Below are positions 51,126-60,121 of a stretch of DNA of 64,000 bases, in pieces (the stretch's first letter is position 1; every line of letters starts with the position of its first letter). The DNA is from Novosphingobium sp. PhB57 (GTDB taxonomy: Bacteria > Pseudomonadota > Alphaproteobacteria > Sphingomonadales > Sphingomonadaceae): the NCBI RefSeq assembly GCF_004342985.1, contig NZ_SMBO01000007.1:62001-126000 (forward strand). The letters are read 5' to 3'. Under the pieces are notes generated by a model. It saw only the letters and a list, made by a program, of their open reading frames with translations, was not told the DNA's origin and did not search any database. The translations under genes were made by a program, and so were the position numbers.

Positions 51126-51911
51126 TTAACCGAGGTCGCCGCCCGCGACGGGCAATACGGTGCCGGTCACGTAGCTGGCCTCGTCCGAGGCGAGGAACAG
51201 GATCGGGGCGATCTGCTCCTCAAGGGTTCCGTAGCGTTTCAGGAAGGCGGAATCGGTCACTTGCGCGACCGCCTCGGCCATCCACGCCTGCTCCTGCGCG
51301 CTGTCGCCTTCGGCGTTCCGGGCGACACGGCGGGGCGGAGCGCTGGTGCCGCCCGGTGCCGTCGCCACGACACGAATGCCGCTTTCCGCATATTCCATCG
51401 CAAGGCTCTGGGTGAGGCCGTTGATCCCGCCCTTCGCCGCCGAATAGGGCACCCGGCGAATGCCGCGCGTGGCGTTGGAGGACAAGTTCACGATCGTGCC
51501 CGCGCCCTGCTCCAGCATGGTCGGCAGCACCGCGTGGCAGCAATAGAGCGTCGGCATCAGCGAGCGGCGGATTTCCGCGTCGATCTGCGCAGGCTCGAAC
51601 TCGGCATAGGGCCGCATCCGGATCGCGCCGCCGACATTGTTGATGAGGATGTCGATGCGACCGAAAGCTTCCACGGCCTTGGCCATCGCCACCGCCGCGC
51701 CTTCGTAGGTCTCAAGGTCGCAGCAGATGGAGATTGCTTTTCCGCCCTCGGCGACGATGGCCTGTTCGACTTCGGTCACGAATTCGGCGCGGTCGACCAG
51801 AACCACGCTCGCGCCCTCGGCAGCGGCGCGGGCCGCGACACCGGCCCCGATGCCCTGCGCCGCGCCGGTCACGACCATGACTTTGCCTGCGAAACGTCCT
51901 GCGAAGATCAT
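51126..51911 (-). CDS. benD: Benzoate cis-diol dehydrogenase (SDR family)
   Basis: 261 residues from ATG 51911. A longer frame reaches into the adjacent repeat element and its N-terminus (LRYARNDEG) is just the translated repeat. SDR features: VVTGAAQGIGAGVAARAAAEG for NAD binding, INNVGGAI, the serine in VNLSSNATRG, and YSAAKGG with the catalytic Y-x3-K. It oxidises the 1,2-dihydroxy-cyclohexadiene-carboxylate from BenAB to catechol with loss of CO2. Confidence 0.92.
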   Translation of the reverse strand: MIFAGRFAGKVMVVTGAAQGIGAGVAARAAAEGASVVLVDRAEFVTEVEQAIVAEGGKAISICCDLETYEGAAVAMAKAVEAFGRIDILINNVGGAIRMRPYAEFEPAQIDAEIRRSLMPTLYCCHAVLPTMLEQGAGTIVNLSSNATRGIRRVPYSAAKGGINGLTQSLAMEYAESGIRVVATAPGGTSAPPRRVARNAEGDSAQEQAWMAEAVAQVTDSAFLKRYGTLEEQIAPILFLASDEASYVTGTVLPVAGGDLG

Positions 51912-51921
51912 GACACCGCAC

Positions 51922-52015
51922 CCTTCGTCATTGCGAGCGTAGCGAAGCAATCCAGGGGCGGTTTTGCGCCGCTCTGGATTGCCGCGTCGGCTTCGCCTCC
52001 TCGCAATGACGAAGG
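51922..52015. repeat. Palindromic intergenic repeat (REP/MITE-like)
   Basis: 94-bp near-palindrome in the benB-benD spacer. Outer arms: a perfect 16-bp inverted repeat (51922-51937 and 52000-52015, core CGTCATTGCGAG). Inner arms: CAATCCAG (51948-51955) and CTGGATTG (51974-51981). This CGTCATTGCGAG...CAATCC type is a known dispersed repeat in sphingomonads and other bacteria. It could fold into a long hairpin in the operon mRNA. Confidence 0.9.
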
Positions 52016-52067
52016 TTGGGAGGAGGACGATCGCGAAGAGAGTGAGTGAACCGACATATCCACCTCC

Positions 52068-52580
52068 TCAGACGTGGTAGATGTCGATGACCTGATGAAT
52101 GTAGTCGTCCTTCAGGACGATCTTCTTCTTCAGGATCAACGGCGTCTCATCCGCAGTATCCAGCGTCAGGAACGTGGTCCCGAAGAACTGCTGCGTCTGC
52201 TGGTAGCGGTGGCTGAGCGTGTGCCAGTTGTAGCGCAGGTCCACCTGCCCTTCCCGGCTCTCCAGCACTTCGACATTGCCGATGAAATGCGCCGAGCGCG
52301 GCTCGGGCGTGGAGGCGGAGGAGCGCTCGGTGTTCAGGCGGTAGACGCGGTCTTCCAGACCCTGCCGATTGGCGTAGTAGATCAGCGAGATTTCGGTCTG
52401 CGGGTCAGAGCACAGTTCATCGTCGTCGGTCCAGGCGGGCATCCAGTATTCGACTTGCGGCGAATAGCATTCCAGCCACTCGTCGAACCGGCGATCGTCC
52501 AGCAGGCGCGCCTCGCGGTAGAGGAAGGCGCAGATGTCGCGGTAGGAAAGGGCCTCACGGGTCATATCGAGCGTGCTCAT
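52068..52580 (-). CDS. benB: Benzoate 1,2-dioxygenase small subunit
   Basis: 170 residues. YSPQVEYWMPAWTDDDEL, EISLIYYANRQGLEDRVYRL and TERSSASTPEPRSAHFIGNV are diagnostic of the beta subunit of benzoate/toluate dioxygenases. It overlaps benA by 4 bases (ATGA), as expected for a fixed-ratio complex. Confidence 0.93.
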   Translation of the reverse strand: MSTLDMTREALSYRDICAFLYREARLLDDRRFDEWLECYSPQVEYWMPAWTDDDELCSDPQTEISLIYYANRQGLEDRVYRLNTERSSASTPEPRSAHFIGNVEVLESREGQVDLRYNWHTLSHRYQQTQQFFGTTFLTLDTADETPLILKKKIVLKDDYIHQVIDIYHV

Positions 52581-53935
52581 TCCGCCGCCTCCATCATCGG
52601 CGGCTGATCGGCCGCGTCCTTGGCCAGACCGTCGAGCATGATCTGCGCCCAGAACTCGTGCTGGCGGACGAACAGCCCCTCGTCCTCGCTGCGCTCGCTG
52701 GAAAGCAGCGGGTTCATGCCCATGGCCTTGGCGTTTGCATCCGCGCCGTGGATCCAGCGGGTGGCGCCGCGGCTGAGGTCATTCCACAGCTCGCCCGCGC
52801 CTTCGTAGGCCTTCTGGCAGGAGCGGAACTCCTCCAGATCGTCGGGCGTGCCCATGCCGGTGACGTTGAAGAAATCCTCGTACTGGCGGATGCGGTGGGC
52901 GCGGTCCTCGGCGCTCTCGCCCTTGGGGGCGTAGCAGTAGATCGTCACTTCGGTGGTGTGCACGTCGATCGGGCGGACGACGCGGATCTGCGTCGAGAAC
53001 TGGTCCATCAGGAACACGTTGGGATAGAGCGCCAGATTGCGCGTCTGCTCGATGATGAACTTCGCCCGATCCTCACCCAACCGTGCGTCGAGTTCCGGCT
53101 TGTGGTTCCAGATCGGCCGGACCTCCGGATTGATCACCTGCGTCCAGAGCAGGATGTGCCCATGCTCGAAGCCGTAGACGCCGCTGGCGGGCGCCTTGGA
53201 CCAACCGTTGGCGTCCACCGCCTTGGTGCCGCCCTCGGCGCGGCGGCCCATGGTGGACTGGTAGTTTTCGTGAACGGAGCTGACGTGATAGCCGTCGCAG
53301 CCGTTCTCCATCTGCATCTTCCAGTTGCCGTCGAAGGTGTAGGTGGAATTGCCGGTCAGCACTTCCAGCCCCTCGGGCGCCTGATCGACCATCTGGTCGA
53401 TGATGACTTTCGCCTCGCCCAGATGGTCTTCCAGCGGCACAACGTCATGGTTCAGCGATCCGAACACGAAGCCGCGATAGCTTTCGACGCGCACCTTGGT
53501 GAGGTCGTGCGACCCTTCGTGGTCGAAGCTGTCCGGATAGGCGCCGGTGCTGGCATCCTTGGCGCGCAGCAGCTTGCCGTCGGTCTTGAAGCTCCAGCCG
53601 TGGAACGGGCAGACGAACAACGGCTGGTTGCCCCGCTTGCGGCGGCACAGCTTGGCGCCGCGATGCGCGCAGGCATTGACCACGCCGTTGATCGCGCCGT
53701 CCTTGGCCCGGGTCAGGATCACGGGCGTGCGCCCGATGAAGGTCGTGAAGTAATCGTTCTTGTTCGGAAGCTGGCTTTCGTGGGCGAGGTACACCCAGTT
53801 GCTTTCGAAGATGTACTTCATTTCCAGCTCGAACAGCGCCGGATCGGTGAAGACGTCCCGGCGGCAGCGGAACTCTCCGGTTTCGACGTCATCGACCACG
53901 GCGGTCGAGACCCGGTGCATGAGGTGTTCGTACAT
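52577..53935 (-). CDS. benA: Benzoate 1,2-dioxygenase large subunit
   Basis: 452 residues from ATG 53935, the usual BenA length; a 33-residue upstream extension is low-complexity and was rejected. The Rieske cluster ligands are C89-x-H91 and C109-x2-H112 (CPFHGW). The mononuclear iron site is N211-G-C-D214-G-Y-H217-x4-H222. GGACAGG-like ribosome-binding sequence precedes the start. The overall sequence resembles BenA/XylX rather than AntA, though anthranilate cannot be excluded as a substrate. It adds O2 to benzoate to give the cis-diol. Confidence 0.92.
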   Translation of the reverse strand: MYEHLMHRVSTAVVDDVETGEFRCRRDVFTDPALFELEMKYIFESNWVYLAHESQLPNKNDYFTTFIGRTPVILTRAKDGAINGVVNACAHRGAKLCRRKRGNQPLFVCPFHGWSFKTDGKLLRAKDASTGAYPDSFDHEGSHDLTKVRVESYRGFVFGSLNHDVVPLEDHLGEAKVIIDQMVDQAPEGLEVLTGNSTYTFDGNWKMQMENGCDGYHVSSVHENYQSTMGRRAEGGTKAVDANGWSKAPASGVYGFEHGHILLWTQVINPEVRPIWNHKPELDARLGEDRAKFIIEQTRNLALYPNVFLMDQFSTQIRVVRPIDVHTTEVTIYCYAPKGESAEDRAHRIRQYEDFFNVTGMGTPDDLEEFRSCQKAYEGAGELWNDLSRGATRWIHGADANAKAMGMNPLLSSERSEDEGLFVRQHEFWAQIMLDGLAKDAADQPPMMEAAE

Positions 53936-53960
53936 GATCCTGTCTCCCGTTTTGCTGTGG

Positions 53961-54881
53961 TCAGGCCGTTTCTGTTTCGGGCTGCGGCTCGGCTTCGGCG
54001 CGGGCGCGGGACGAGAAGTGCTCGTCGTCCGCATCGGCGGCGCGCTGCATCTGGAAGTCGAACTGGATGTAGGCGCTGTCGCCCTGGCGGCTGGGCACCG
54101 GCAGCAGGCCCGCGCGGGTGCCGAAGGCGAAATCGTCGGCCGCGAAGGGATCGTCGCCGAAGTTGATCTGCGTCGTCAGCGTGCGGTAGCCCGGCGCCTC
54201 GATGAAGAAGTGCACGTGGGCGGGGCGATTGCCGTGGCGGCCCAGCGCCTGCATCAGCTGGTCGGTCGATCCGCCCGGCGGCACCGAGTAACCGCTCGGC
54301 TGCTTGGAATGGAACGCATAGCGCCCGTCCTTGCCCAGCTTGATACGGCGGCGGTTGTTGAACGGGGTCTGCTCGCCTGTGGGATCGAAGTGCGAATACC
54401 AGCCCTTCGAATTGGCATGCCAGACGTGGACGATCGCGTTCTCCACCGCCTCGCCGTCCGGGCCGGTGACACTGCCGGTCATGTGCAGGACCGTGGTGCC
54501 CTCGTCCTCGTCGACGGAGAGATTCACATTGCCTTCCACCAGCGGCGCACCGGCGACGTAGAGCGGGCCTTCGATGGTGCGCGGGGTGCCGCCGGAGAGG
54601 CCGGCCTCGGCATCTTTGGCGTCCATGTAGAGGTCCAGGAAGTGCTCAAGGCCGGTGCCCGGCACGATCAGGCCGATCTCGCCCGCGCTGTCCGAAAGGT
54701 ACTTCATGGCGAGCCAGAACTCGCTTTCGGAAATGTCGTGGCGGACGATCAGCTCCATCACCGATTCGGTAAGGTCGCGCATGATCGTCTTGAGGCGGGG
54801 GCTGCCGCCGCTCTCGTTCACGCCGGCGGCGCGATCGAGCAGCTGCTGGATTTCCGGGGTCTTTACGAAGCTGACGTCCAT
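53961..54881 (-). CDS. catA: Catechol 1,2-dioxygenase
   Basis: 306 residues from ATG 54881, with GGGAGA upstream; TTG 54896 is less likely. Iron(III) ligands match the intradiol family: Y162 (GWYSHFD), Y198 (PSGYSVPPGG), H222 and H224 (AHVHFF). The N-terminal helical domain used for dimerisation is present. It cleaves catechol to cis,cis-muconate. Third gene of the operon, 40 bases after catC. Confidence 0.95.
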   Translation of the reverse strand: MDVSFVKTPEIQQLLDRAAGVNESGGSPRLKTIMRDLTESVMELIVRHDISESEFWLAMKYLSDSAGEIGLIVPGTGLEHFLDLYMDAKDAEAGLSGGTPRTIEGPLYVAGAPLVEGNVNLSVDEDEGTTVLHMTGSVTGPDGEAVENAIVHVWHANSKGWYSHFDPTGEQTPFNNRRRIKLGKDGRYAFHSKQPSGYSVPPGGSTDQLMQALGRHGNRPAHVHFFIEAPGYRTLTTQINFGDDPFAADDFAFGTRAGLLPVPSRQGDSAYIQFDFQMQRAADADDEHFSSRARAEAEPQPETETA

Positions 54882-54921
54882 TTTGTTCTCTCCCAAGGAC
54901 TGTATTCAGTGGCTCCGGCGA

Positions 54922-55212
54922 TCAGCGATCGTCGTCATGGATGGAGGATGGGTGCCGGCAGAGCGGCGTGATTTTCATGGTCATGAAGGGGTAGAGCGGC
55001 AGGCCCATCAGCGTGTCGTGCAGCGCTGCATTGCTCTCGACATCGAAGATCGAGACGTTCGAATAGAGCCCGACCTTGCGCCAGATATGGCGCCAGGTGC
55101 CCGCCTGCTGGAGCTTCTGGAAATAGGCCTTCTCGGCCGCCTTGATCTTCGCAGCCTCATCGGCATCGAAGTCCAGCGGAATGTTGACGTCCATTTCGAC
55201 CATGAACAGCAT
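54922..55212 (-). CDS. catC: Muconolactone isomerase
   Basis: 96 residues, the fixed length of CatC. MDVNIPLDFD, GTWRHIWRKVGLYSNVSIFDVES and LPLYPFMTMKITPLCRHPSS are typical. It converts muconolactone to 3-oxoadipate enol-lactone. It starts 3 bases after catB ends. Confidence 0.95.
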   Translation of the reverse strand: MLFMVEMDVNIPLDFDADEAAKIKAAEKAYFQKLQQAGTWRHIWRKVGLYSNVSIFDVESNAALHDTLMGLPLYPFMTMKITPLCRHPSSIHDDDR

Positions 55213-55215
55213 GGC

Positions 55216-56373
55216 TCAGGCTCCTGCGTTTACGGCGTGAAGGCGCGGACCCGAACGGTCACGCCGGAAGAAGTCGATCTTGTCGGGATCGAGCGCGATG
55301 CCGAGGCCGGGGCCGGTCGGCACCTTCAGCGAAAAGTCCCCATAGCCGAGCGGCTCGGTGAGAATTTCCTCGGTCTGCAGCAGCGGGCCGAACAGCTCCG
55401 TGCCCCAGGCCAGCTCGGGAACGGTGGCGAAGACGTGGGCCGAAGCCGCCGTGCCCACGCCGCCTTCCAGCATCGTGCCGCCATAGAGGCCGATCCCTGC
55501 CGCCGTGCCGATGGCGGCGACTTCGGCTGTGGCGAACAGACCGCCCGATTGCGCGATCTTCAGCGCGAAGACGCCCGCCGCACCGGCAGAGGCGATGCGC
55601 AGCGCGGTGCGCGGCCCGTGCAGCGCCTCGTCCGCCATCAGCGGCACGCCGCGCGTGGTGGCAAGGCGGGTCATCGCGGCAATGTCGTCCCCGGCGATGG
55701 GCTGTTCGACGAGGTCGCAGCCCACGTCCTGAAGCATCGCCATGCCCAGCTTGGCCTGCGCCTCGCTCCAGTTCTGGTTCACGTCCACGCGCACGCTGGC
55801 GCGGTCACCCAGCGCCTTGCAGATCGCGCCGACATGGGCGACGTCCTGTTCCACGCTGCGCTTGCCGATCTTCAGCTTGAAGATGCGGTGGCGGCGGAGC
55901 GAGAGCATTTCCTCGCCCTCGGCAATGTCGCGCGCGGTGTCGCCGCTGGCGAGCGTCCAGGCCACCGGCATATCGTCGCGCACGCGGCCGCCGCCGATGA
56001 GGTCAGAGACCGGCACGCCCAGCTGCTTGCCCGCCATGTCCAGCAGCGCGGTTTCCACCGCGCACTTGGCAAAGTGATTGCCGCGCACGCACTTGGCGAC
56101 TTTCGCCATCGTCGCACCGACACGGCTGATGTCGCAGGTCTTCAGGACCGGGACGATATAGGTGTCGATGGCGGACTTGATGCTTTCCGGGCTTTCCTCG
56201 CCATAGCTGAGGCCGCCGATGGTGGTGCCCTCGCCGATGCCCTCTACGCCGTCACTGTCAGTCAGGCGTACGATCACCATCGCCTGCGAATGCATCGTGG
56301 CCATGGCCAGAACATGCGGGCGGATCGTCGGTACATCGACGATTAAGGTATCAGCTTGGCTCAACAGGGCCAT
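55216..56373 (-). CDS. catB: Muconate cycloisomerase
   Basis: 385 residues of the enolase superfamily, muconate-lactonizing subgroup. FKLKIGKRS holds the K-x-K catalytic pair, VRVDVNQNW, DLVEQPIAGDD and LMADEALHGP supply the metal-binding acids. It turns cis,cis-muconate into muconolactone. First gene of the minus-strand operon; a LysR box lies 96 bases upstream. Confidence 0.94.
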   Translation of the reverse strand: MALLSQADTLIVDVPTIRPHVLAMATMHSQAMVIVRLTDSDGVEGIGEGTTIGGLSYGEESPESIKSAIDTYIVPVLKTCDISRVGATMAKVAKCVRGNHFAKCAVETALLDMAGKQLGVPVSDLIGGGRVRDDMPVAWTLASGDTARDIAEGEEMLSLRRHRIFKLKIGKRSVEQDVAHVGAICKALGDRASVRVDVNQNWSEAQAKLGMAMLQDVGCDLVEQPIAGDDIAAMTRLATTRGVPLMADEALHGPRTALRIASAGAAGVFALKIAQSGGLFATAEVAAIGTAAGIGLYGGTMLEGGVGTAASAHVFATVPELAWGTELFGPLLQTEEILTEPLGYGDFSLKVPTGPGLGIALDPDKIDFFRRDRSGPRLHAVNAGA

Positions 56374-56460
56374 TGCAGCGACTCTCCCGAATGTTTAGCT
56401 TTCGATGGGAAAGTTAGGCCTCGGTCGCAGCGGCTGCAAAGATCAATGCGGTTACAGGCC

Positions 56461-56477
56461 TATACCTGAGAGGTATA
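56461..56477. promoter_or_regulatory. CatR/BenM-type LysR box before catB and catR
   Basis: TATACCT-GAG-AGGTATA, a perfect 7-bp inverted repeat that contains ATAC-N7-GTAT, the consensus site of CatM/BenM-type regulators. It is 96 bases from the catB start and 17 bases from the catR start, suited to activation of catB and autorepression of catR. Confidence 0.85.
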
Positions 56478-56485
56478 TTATCGTG

Positions 56486-57409
56486 ATGGACGTGCGCCTT
56501 CTGCGCTACTTCGTGGCCGTGGCGGACGAGGGGAACTTCAACCGCGCCGCCGAACGGCTGCACATCGCCCAGCCGCCGCTTTCGCGCGCGATCCAGCAGC
56601 TGGAGGCGCATGTCGGCGCGCCGCTGCTCGATCGCGGCACGCGCCCGCTGCGGCTCACCGCCGTCGGCCGCCTGCTCCACGAACAGGCCCTGCAGGTGCT
56701 GGCGCGCATGGAGGACGTGGAGGCCATGGTGCGGGCCGCCGCCACCAGCGAGCGGCGGCGGCTGGTGATCGGCTTCGTCGCCTCCACCATCTATGCCCGC
56801 CTGCCCGAACTGATCCGCGAATTCCGCAAGGCGGCGGAGAATGTGGAACTGGTCATGGTGGAAGCCACCACGCTGGACCAGATCGCCGCCCTGAAGGACG
56901 GACGCATCGATGTCGGCTTCGGGCGTATCCGCTTCGAGGACCCTTCGGTCCGCCGCATCATCCTGCGCAACGAGAAACTCGTGGCCGCCTTCCCGGTCGA
57001 CCACCCGCTGGCCAACGGGAGCGGGCCGATCTCGCTGCGCGACCTGGCCGATGAGCCGCAGATCATCTATCCGCGCGCGCCCCGCCCCAGCTATGCCGAC
57101 CAGGTGATCTCGCTGTTCCGCGACCATTCGATAGAGCCGCGCATCGTGCACGAGGCGCGCGAACTGCAGATCGCCATCGGCCTCGTCGCGGCGGAGGAAG
57201 GCATGGCCATCGTCCCGGAATCGGTACGCCGCGCGCGCAGCCACGATGTCGCCTTCCGCGAACTGGTGGAACCGGCCACCTCCCCCATCATCATGAGCCA
57301 CCGCCCGGGAGACCGCTCTCCCGAACTGGCGCTCATGGCCGCGGTGATCGCGCGGCAATATGCGCAGTGGGGCTACGACGTGCCCGCCGCGCTGAGCGAG
57401 GAATTGTGA
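56486..57409 (+). CDS. catR: LysR-family activator of benzoate/catechol genes
   Basis: 307 residues from ATG 56486; an upstream frame would run through the operator and was rejected. MDVRLLRYFVAVADEGNFNR, AAERLHIAQPPLSRAIQQLE and RLTAVGRLLHEQALQVL are typical of the CatR/BenM/CatM branch, which senses cis,cis-muconate and/or benzoate. It sits between the two units it should control, each with an ATAC-N7-GTAT box. Confidence 0.9.
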   Translation: MDVRLLRYFVAVADEGNFNRAAERLHIAQPPLSRAIQQLEAHVGAPLLDRGTRPLRLTAVGRLLHEQALQVLARMEDVEAMVRAAATSERRRLVIGFVASTIYARLPELIREFRKAAENVELVMVEATTLDQIAALKDGRIDVGFGRIRFEDPSVRRIILRNEKLVAAFPVDHPLANGSGPISLRDLADEPQIIYPRAPRPSYADQVISLFRDHSIEPRIVHEARELQIAIGLVAAEEGMAIVPESVRRARSHDVAFRELVEPATSPIIMSHRPGDRSPELALMAAVIARQYAQWGYDVPAALSEEL

Positions 57410-57426
57410 CCGGCGCGTTTCCGGCG

Positions 57427-57441
57427 ATACCCGCTGCGTAT
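57427..57441 (+). promoter_or_regulatory. CatR/BenM-type LysR box before benK
   Basis: ATAC-CCGCTGC-GTAT, matching ATAC-N7-GTAT exactly, 92-106 bases upstream of the benK start, almost the same distance as the box before catB. It places the transport genes under the same regulator. Confidence 0.75.
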
Positions 57442-57532
57442 TCGCATCGGACTTAAACGGTATTTGTTGAACCCCTGCAGGTCATTCACTTTCCCGGAAA
57501 ATCACACAACGTGAAATGGGAGAGGAATCGAT

Positions 57533-58861
57533 ATGCAAGGTATCGATGTAAGTCGTCTTGTCGACGAAGCCAGATTCGGAAATCTGCACCTCAAGATAAT
57601 TATAGCCTGCGCATTGCTGCTTATAGTCGATGGCTACGACGTATTCATTTACGGAGTCGTGCTGCCCAAGCTGATGGAGCAGTGGCAACTTACCGCACCG
57701 CAAGCCGGTTCTTTGGCAAGCTGGGCGCTGTTCGGCATGATGTCCGGCGCGCTTCTGTTCGGACCGATGGGTGACCGGATCGGCCGCAAGAAGTGCATCA
57801 CCCTCTGCTTCACGCTGTTCAGCGCCGCGACCTTCCTGAACGGCTTCGTGACGACGCCGACGATGTTCGGCGTGCTGCGCTTCGCTGCGGGCCTGGGCTG
57901 CGGCGGGCTGATGCCCAATGCCGTTGCGCTTACCAACGAATATGCCCCCAGGCGGATGCGCAGCACGCTCGTGGCGCTGATGTTCAGCGGCTATGCCGTG
58001 GGCGGCATGGTTGCGGCGGGCCTGGGCATCTGGCTGCTGCCCCGGTTCGGCTGGCAGGCGATGTTCCTGGCCGCCGCCGTGCCGCTGGCGCTGCTTCCGC
58101 TGATCCTGCGCGGCCTGCCGGAATCGGTCGGCTTCCTGGTGCGCAAGGGCGAGCAGGACAAGGCCCGCGCGATCCTTCGCCAGCTCTCCCCCGAGGCCGC
58201 CTCCGGCGCGCCGCTGGTCCTCCGCGAGGCCGACACGGGACGCGCCTCGGTGGGCGAACTGTTCCGGCATGACCGCACGCTGGGCACGCTGTCCATGTGG
58301 CTGTGCTTCTTCTGCTGCCTGCTGATGGTCTACGCGCTGGGTTCGTGGCTTCCGCAGTTGATGCGCAGCGCCGGATACAGCCTGGGCTCCAGCCTCTCGT
58401 TCCTGCTGGCCCTCAATTTCGGCGGCATGTTCGGCGCGATCATGGGCGGGCGCCTGGCCGATCGTTTCGGACTGCCCCGCGTGGTCATGGCCTATTTCGC
58501 CCTGGGCGCGCTCTGCATCGCCCTGCTCGGCCTGAACAGCGCCATGCCGGTGCTCTACCTGCTGATCTTCATCGCCGGCGCCGGCACCACCGGCACGCAG
58601 ATCCTGCTATATGCCAGCGTCGCGGAGTTCTACAGCCTCTCCGTCCGATCCACCGGGCTGGGCTGGGCCTCGGGAATGGGCCGGGTCGGCGCGATCGTGG
58701 GGCCGATGCTGGGCGGACTGCTGCTCGCGGCGGAACTGCCGATGGCGCTCAACTTCCTTGCCTTCTCCATTCCGGGCCTCGTCTCCGTACTGGCGACCGC
58801 GCTTTACATGGTGAGCCGCCGCCAGCAGCGCAGCCGGGAAGCCTACGCCCTCGCGGCGTGA
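57533..58861 (+). CDS. benK: Benzoate MFS transporter (AAHS family)
   Basis: 442 residues, 12 membrane segments, start preceded by GGGAGAGG. LLIVDGYDVFIYGVVLPKLM with the D-G-Y-D motif, LFGPMGDRIGRKK and RSTGLGWASGMGRVGAIVGP are hallmarks of the aromatic acid:H+ symporter family (BenK, PcaK, MucK). Benzoate as substrate follows from the neighbours; muconate or another aromatic acid is possible. Confidence 0.9.
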   Translation: MQGIDVSRLVDEARFGNLHLKIIIACALLLIVDGYDVFIYGVVLPKLMEQWQLTAPQAGSLASWALFGMMSGALLFGPMGDRIGRKKCITLCFTLFSAATFLNGFVTTPTMFGVLRFAAGLGCGGLMPNAVALTNEYAPRRMRSTLVALMFSGYAVGGMVAAGLGIWLLPRFGWQAMFLAAAVPLALLPLILRGLPESVGFLVRKGEQDKARAILRQLSPEAASGAPLVLREADTGRASVGELFRHDRTLGTLSMWLCFFCCLLMVYALGSWLPQLMRSAGYSLGSSLSFLLALNFGGMFGAIMGGRLADRFGLPRVVMAYFALGALCIALLGLNSAMPVLYLLIFIAGAGTTGTQILLYASVAEFYSLSVRSTGLGWASGMGRVGAIVGPMLGGLLLAAELPMALNFLAFSIPGLVSVLATALYMVSRRQQRSREAYALAA

Positions 58862-58871
58862 ACGGACGATC

Positions 58872-60062
58872 ATGACCACCACCATCGAGACGCTCCCGGC
58901 GCAAGGCCAGACATCGATGATCCCGGCTATCGTCGCCGGGATCATCGCCACCACCATATCCTACGCCGGACCGCTGGTGATCGTGTTCCAGGCCGCGCAA
59001 GGGCTGGAGCCGGCGGTCGTCGCCTCGTGGATCTGGGCGATCTCGATCGGCAGCGGGGTGCTGGGCATCGTGCTGAGCTGGCGCTGGCGCGTGCCGATCG
59101 TGGTGGCGTGGTCGGCGCCGGGTTCGGCGCTGCTGGTGACGATGCTGCCCCAGACCGATTTCGCCACGGCCGTGGGCGCCTATATCGTCGCCAACCTCGC
59201 GGTGCTGGCGGTAGGCGCTTCGGGCGCGTTCGACCGGCTGATGAAGCGCCTGCCCGCCGCGATCACCGCCGCCATGCTGGCCGGCATCCTGTTCCGCTTC
59301 GTGATCGACATGATCGGCGCCGTCCCCTCCGCGCCGGTCACGGTGATCGCGATGATCACCGCCTTCTTCGCCGGACGCGTGCTCGCCCCGCGCTATGCCG
59401 TCGTCGCCGTACTGGTGACGGGCGTGGTGCTGACCATGCTGGACGGCGGCCTTTCGGGCACCATCGGCACCCCCCGCCTGACCGTGCCGGTCTGGACCAC
59501 GCCCCGGTTCGACTGGGCCGCCACCGCCAGCATCGCCCTGCCGCTGGCGGTCGTGGCGCTGACCGGGCAGTTCCTTCCCGGCATCGCCGTCCTGCGCGCC
59601 GCGGGCTACGAGACCCCGCCGGCGCGCCCGATCGTCGCGGCCAGCGCCATAGGCTCGATCCTGCTGGCCCCGTTCGGCTGCCACGGCCTGAACCTGGCGG
59701 CCTTCACCGCCGCGATCTGCCTTGGCCCGGACGCGCACCCCGATCCGGCGAAGCGCTATCTCGCGGGGATCGCGGGCGGCGTGACCTACCTGATCTTCGG
59801 CGCTTTCGCGGCAACCGTGCTGGCCCTGTTCGCCACTTTGCCCAAGACCCTGATCGCCGCGCTGGCCGGGCTGGCGCTGTTTCCGGTCGTCTCCGGCTCG
59901 CTCAGCACGGCCCTGCGCGCGGAGCAGGGCCGCGACGGGGCGCTCGTCACTTTCGCGGTCAGCGCCTCGGGCATGACGCTGGCGGGCCTCGGCTCCGCCT
60001 TCTGGGGCCTGGTCTTCGGGCTGGCCGTGCATGTGCTCCAGACTTTCGCCGCAAGACGATGA
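58872..60062 (+). CDS. benE: Benzoate/H+ symporter
   Basis: 396 residues with about 12 membrane segments. VFQAAQGLEPAVVASWIWAISIGSG, WSAPGSALLVTML, FLPGIAVLRAAGYETPPARPIV and PFGCHGLNLAAFTAAIC are characteristic of the BenE family. It begins 10 bases after benK, so the cell has two inner-membrane benzoate carriers in one operon. Confidence 0.93.
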   Translation: MTTTIETLPAQGQTSMIPAIVAGIIATTISYAGPLVIVFQAAQGLEPAVVASWIWAISIGSGVLGIVLSWRWRVPIVVAWSAPGSALLVTMLPQTDFATAVGAYIVANLAVLAVGASGAFDRLMKRLPAAITAAMLAGILFRFVIDMIGAVPSAPVTVIAMITAFFAGRVLAPRYAVVAVLVTGVVLTMLDGGLSGTIGTPRLTVPVWTTPRFDWAATASIALPLAVVALTGQFLPGIAVLRAAGYETPPARPIVAASAIGSILLAPFGCHGLNLAAFTAAICLGPDAHPDPAKRYLAGIAGGVTYLIFGAFAATVLALFATLPKTLIAALAGLALFPVVSGSLSTALRAEQGRDGALVTFAVSASGMTLAGLGSAFWGLVFGLAVHVLQTFAARR

Positions 60063-60121
60063 CATAGCGGCTGCGACTGGGTCGCCCCCTTCAGAACAAA
60101 CGAAAAAACGGGAGAGTATCG

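Noticed and set aside
51912..51950. N-terminal extension of BenD starting LRYARNDEG
   Set aside because: These residues are a translation of the palindromic repeat; ATG 51911 gives a normal SDR start.
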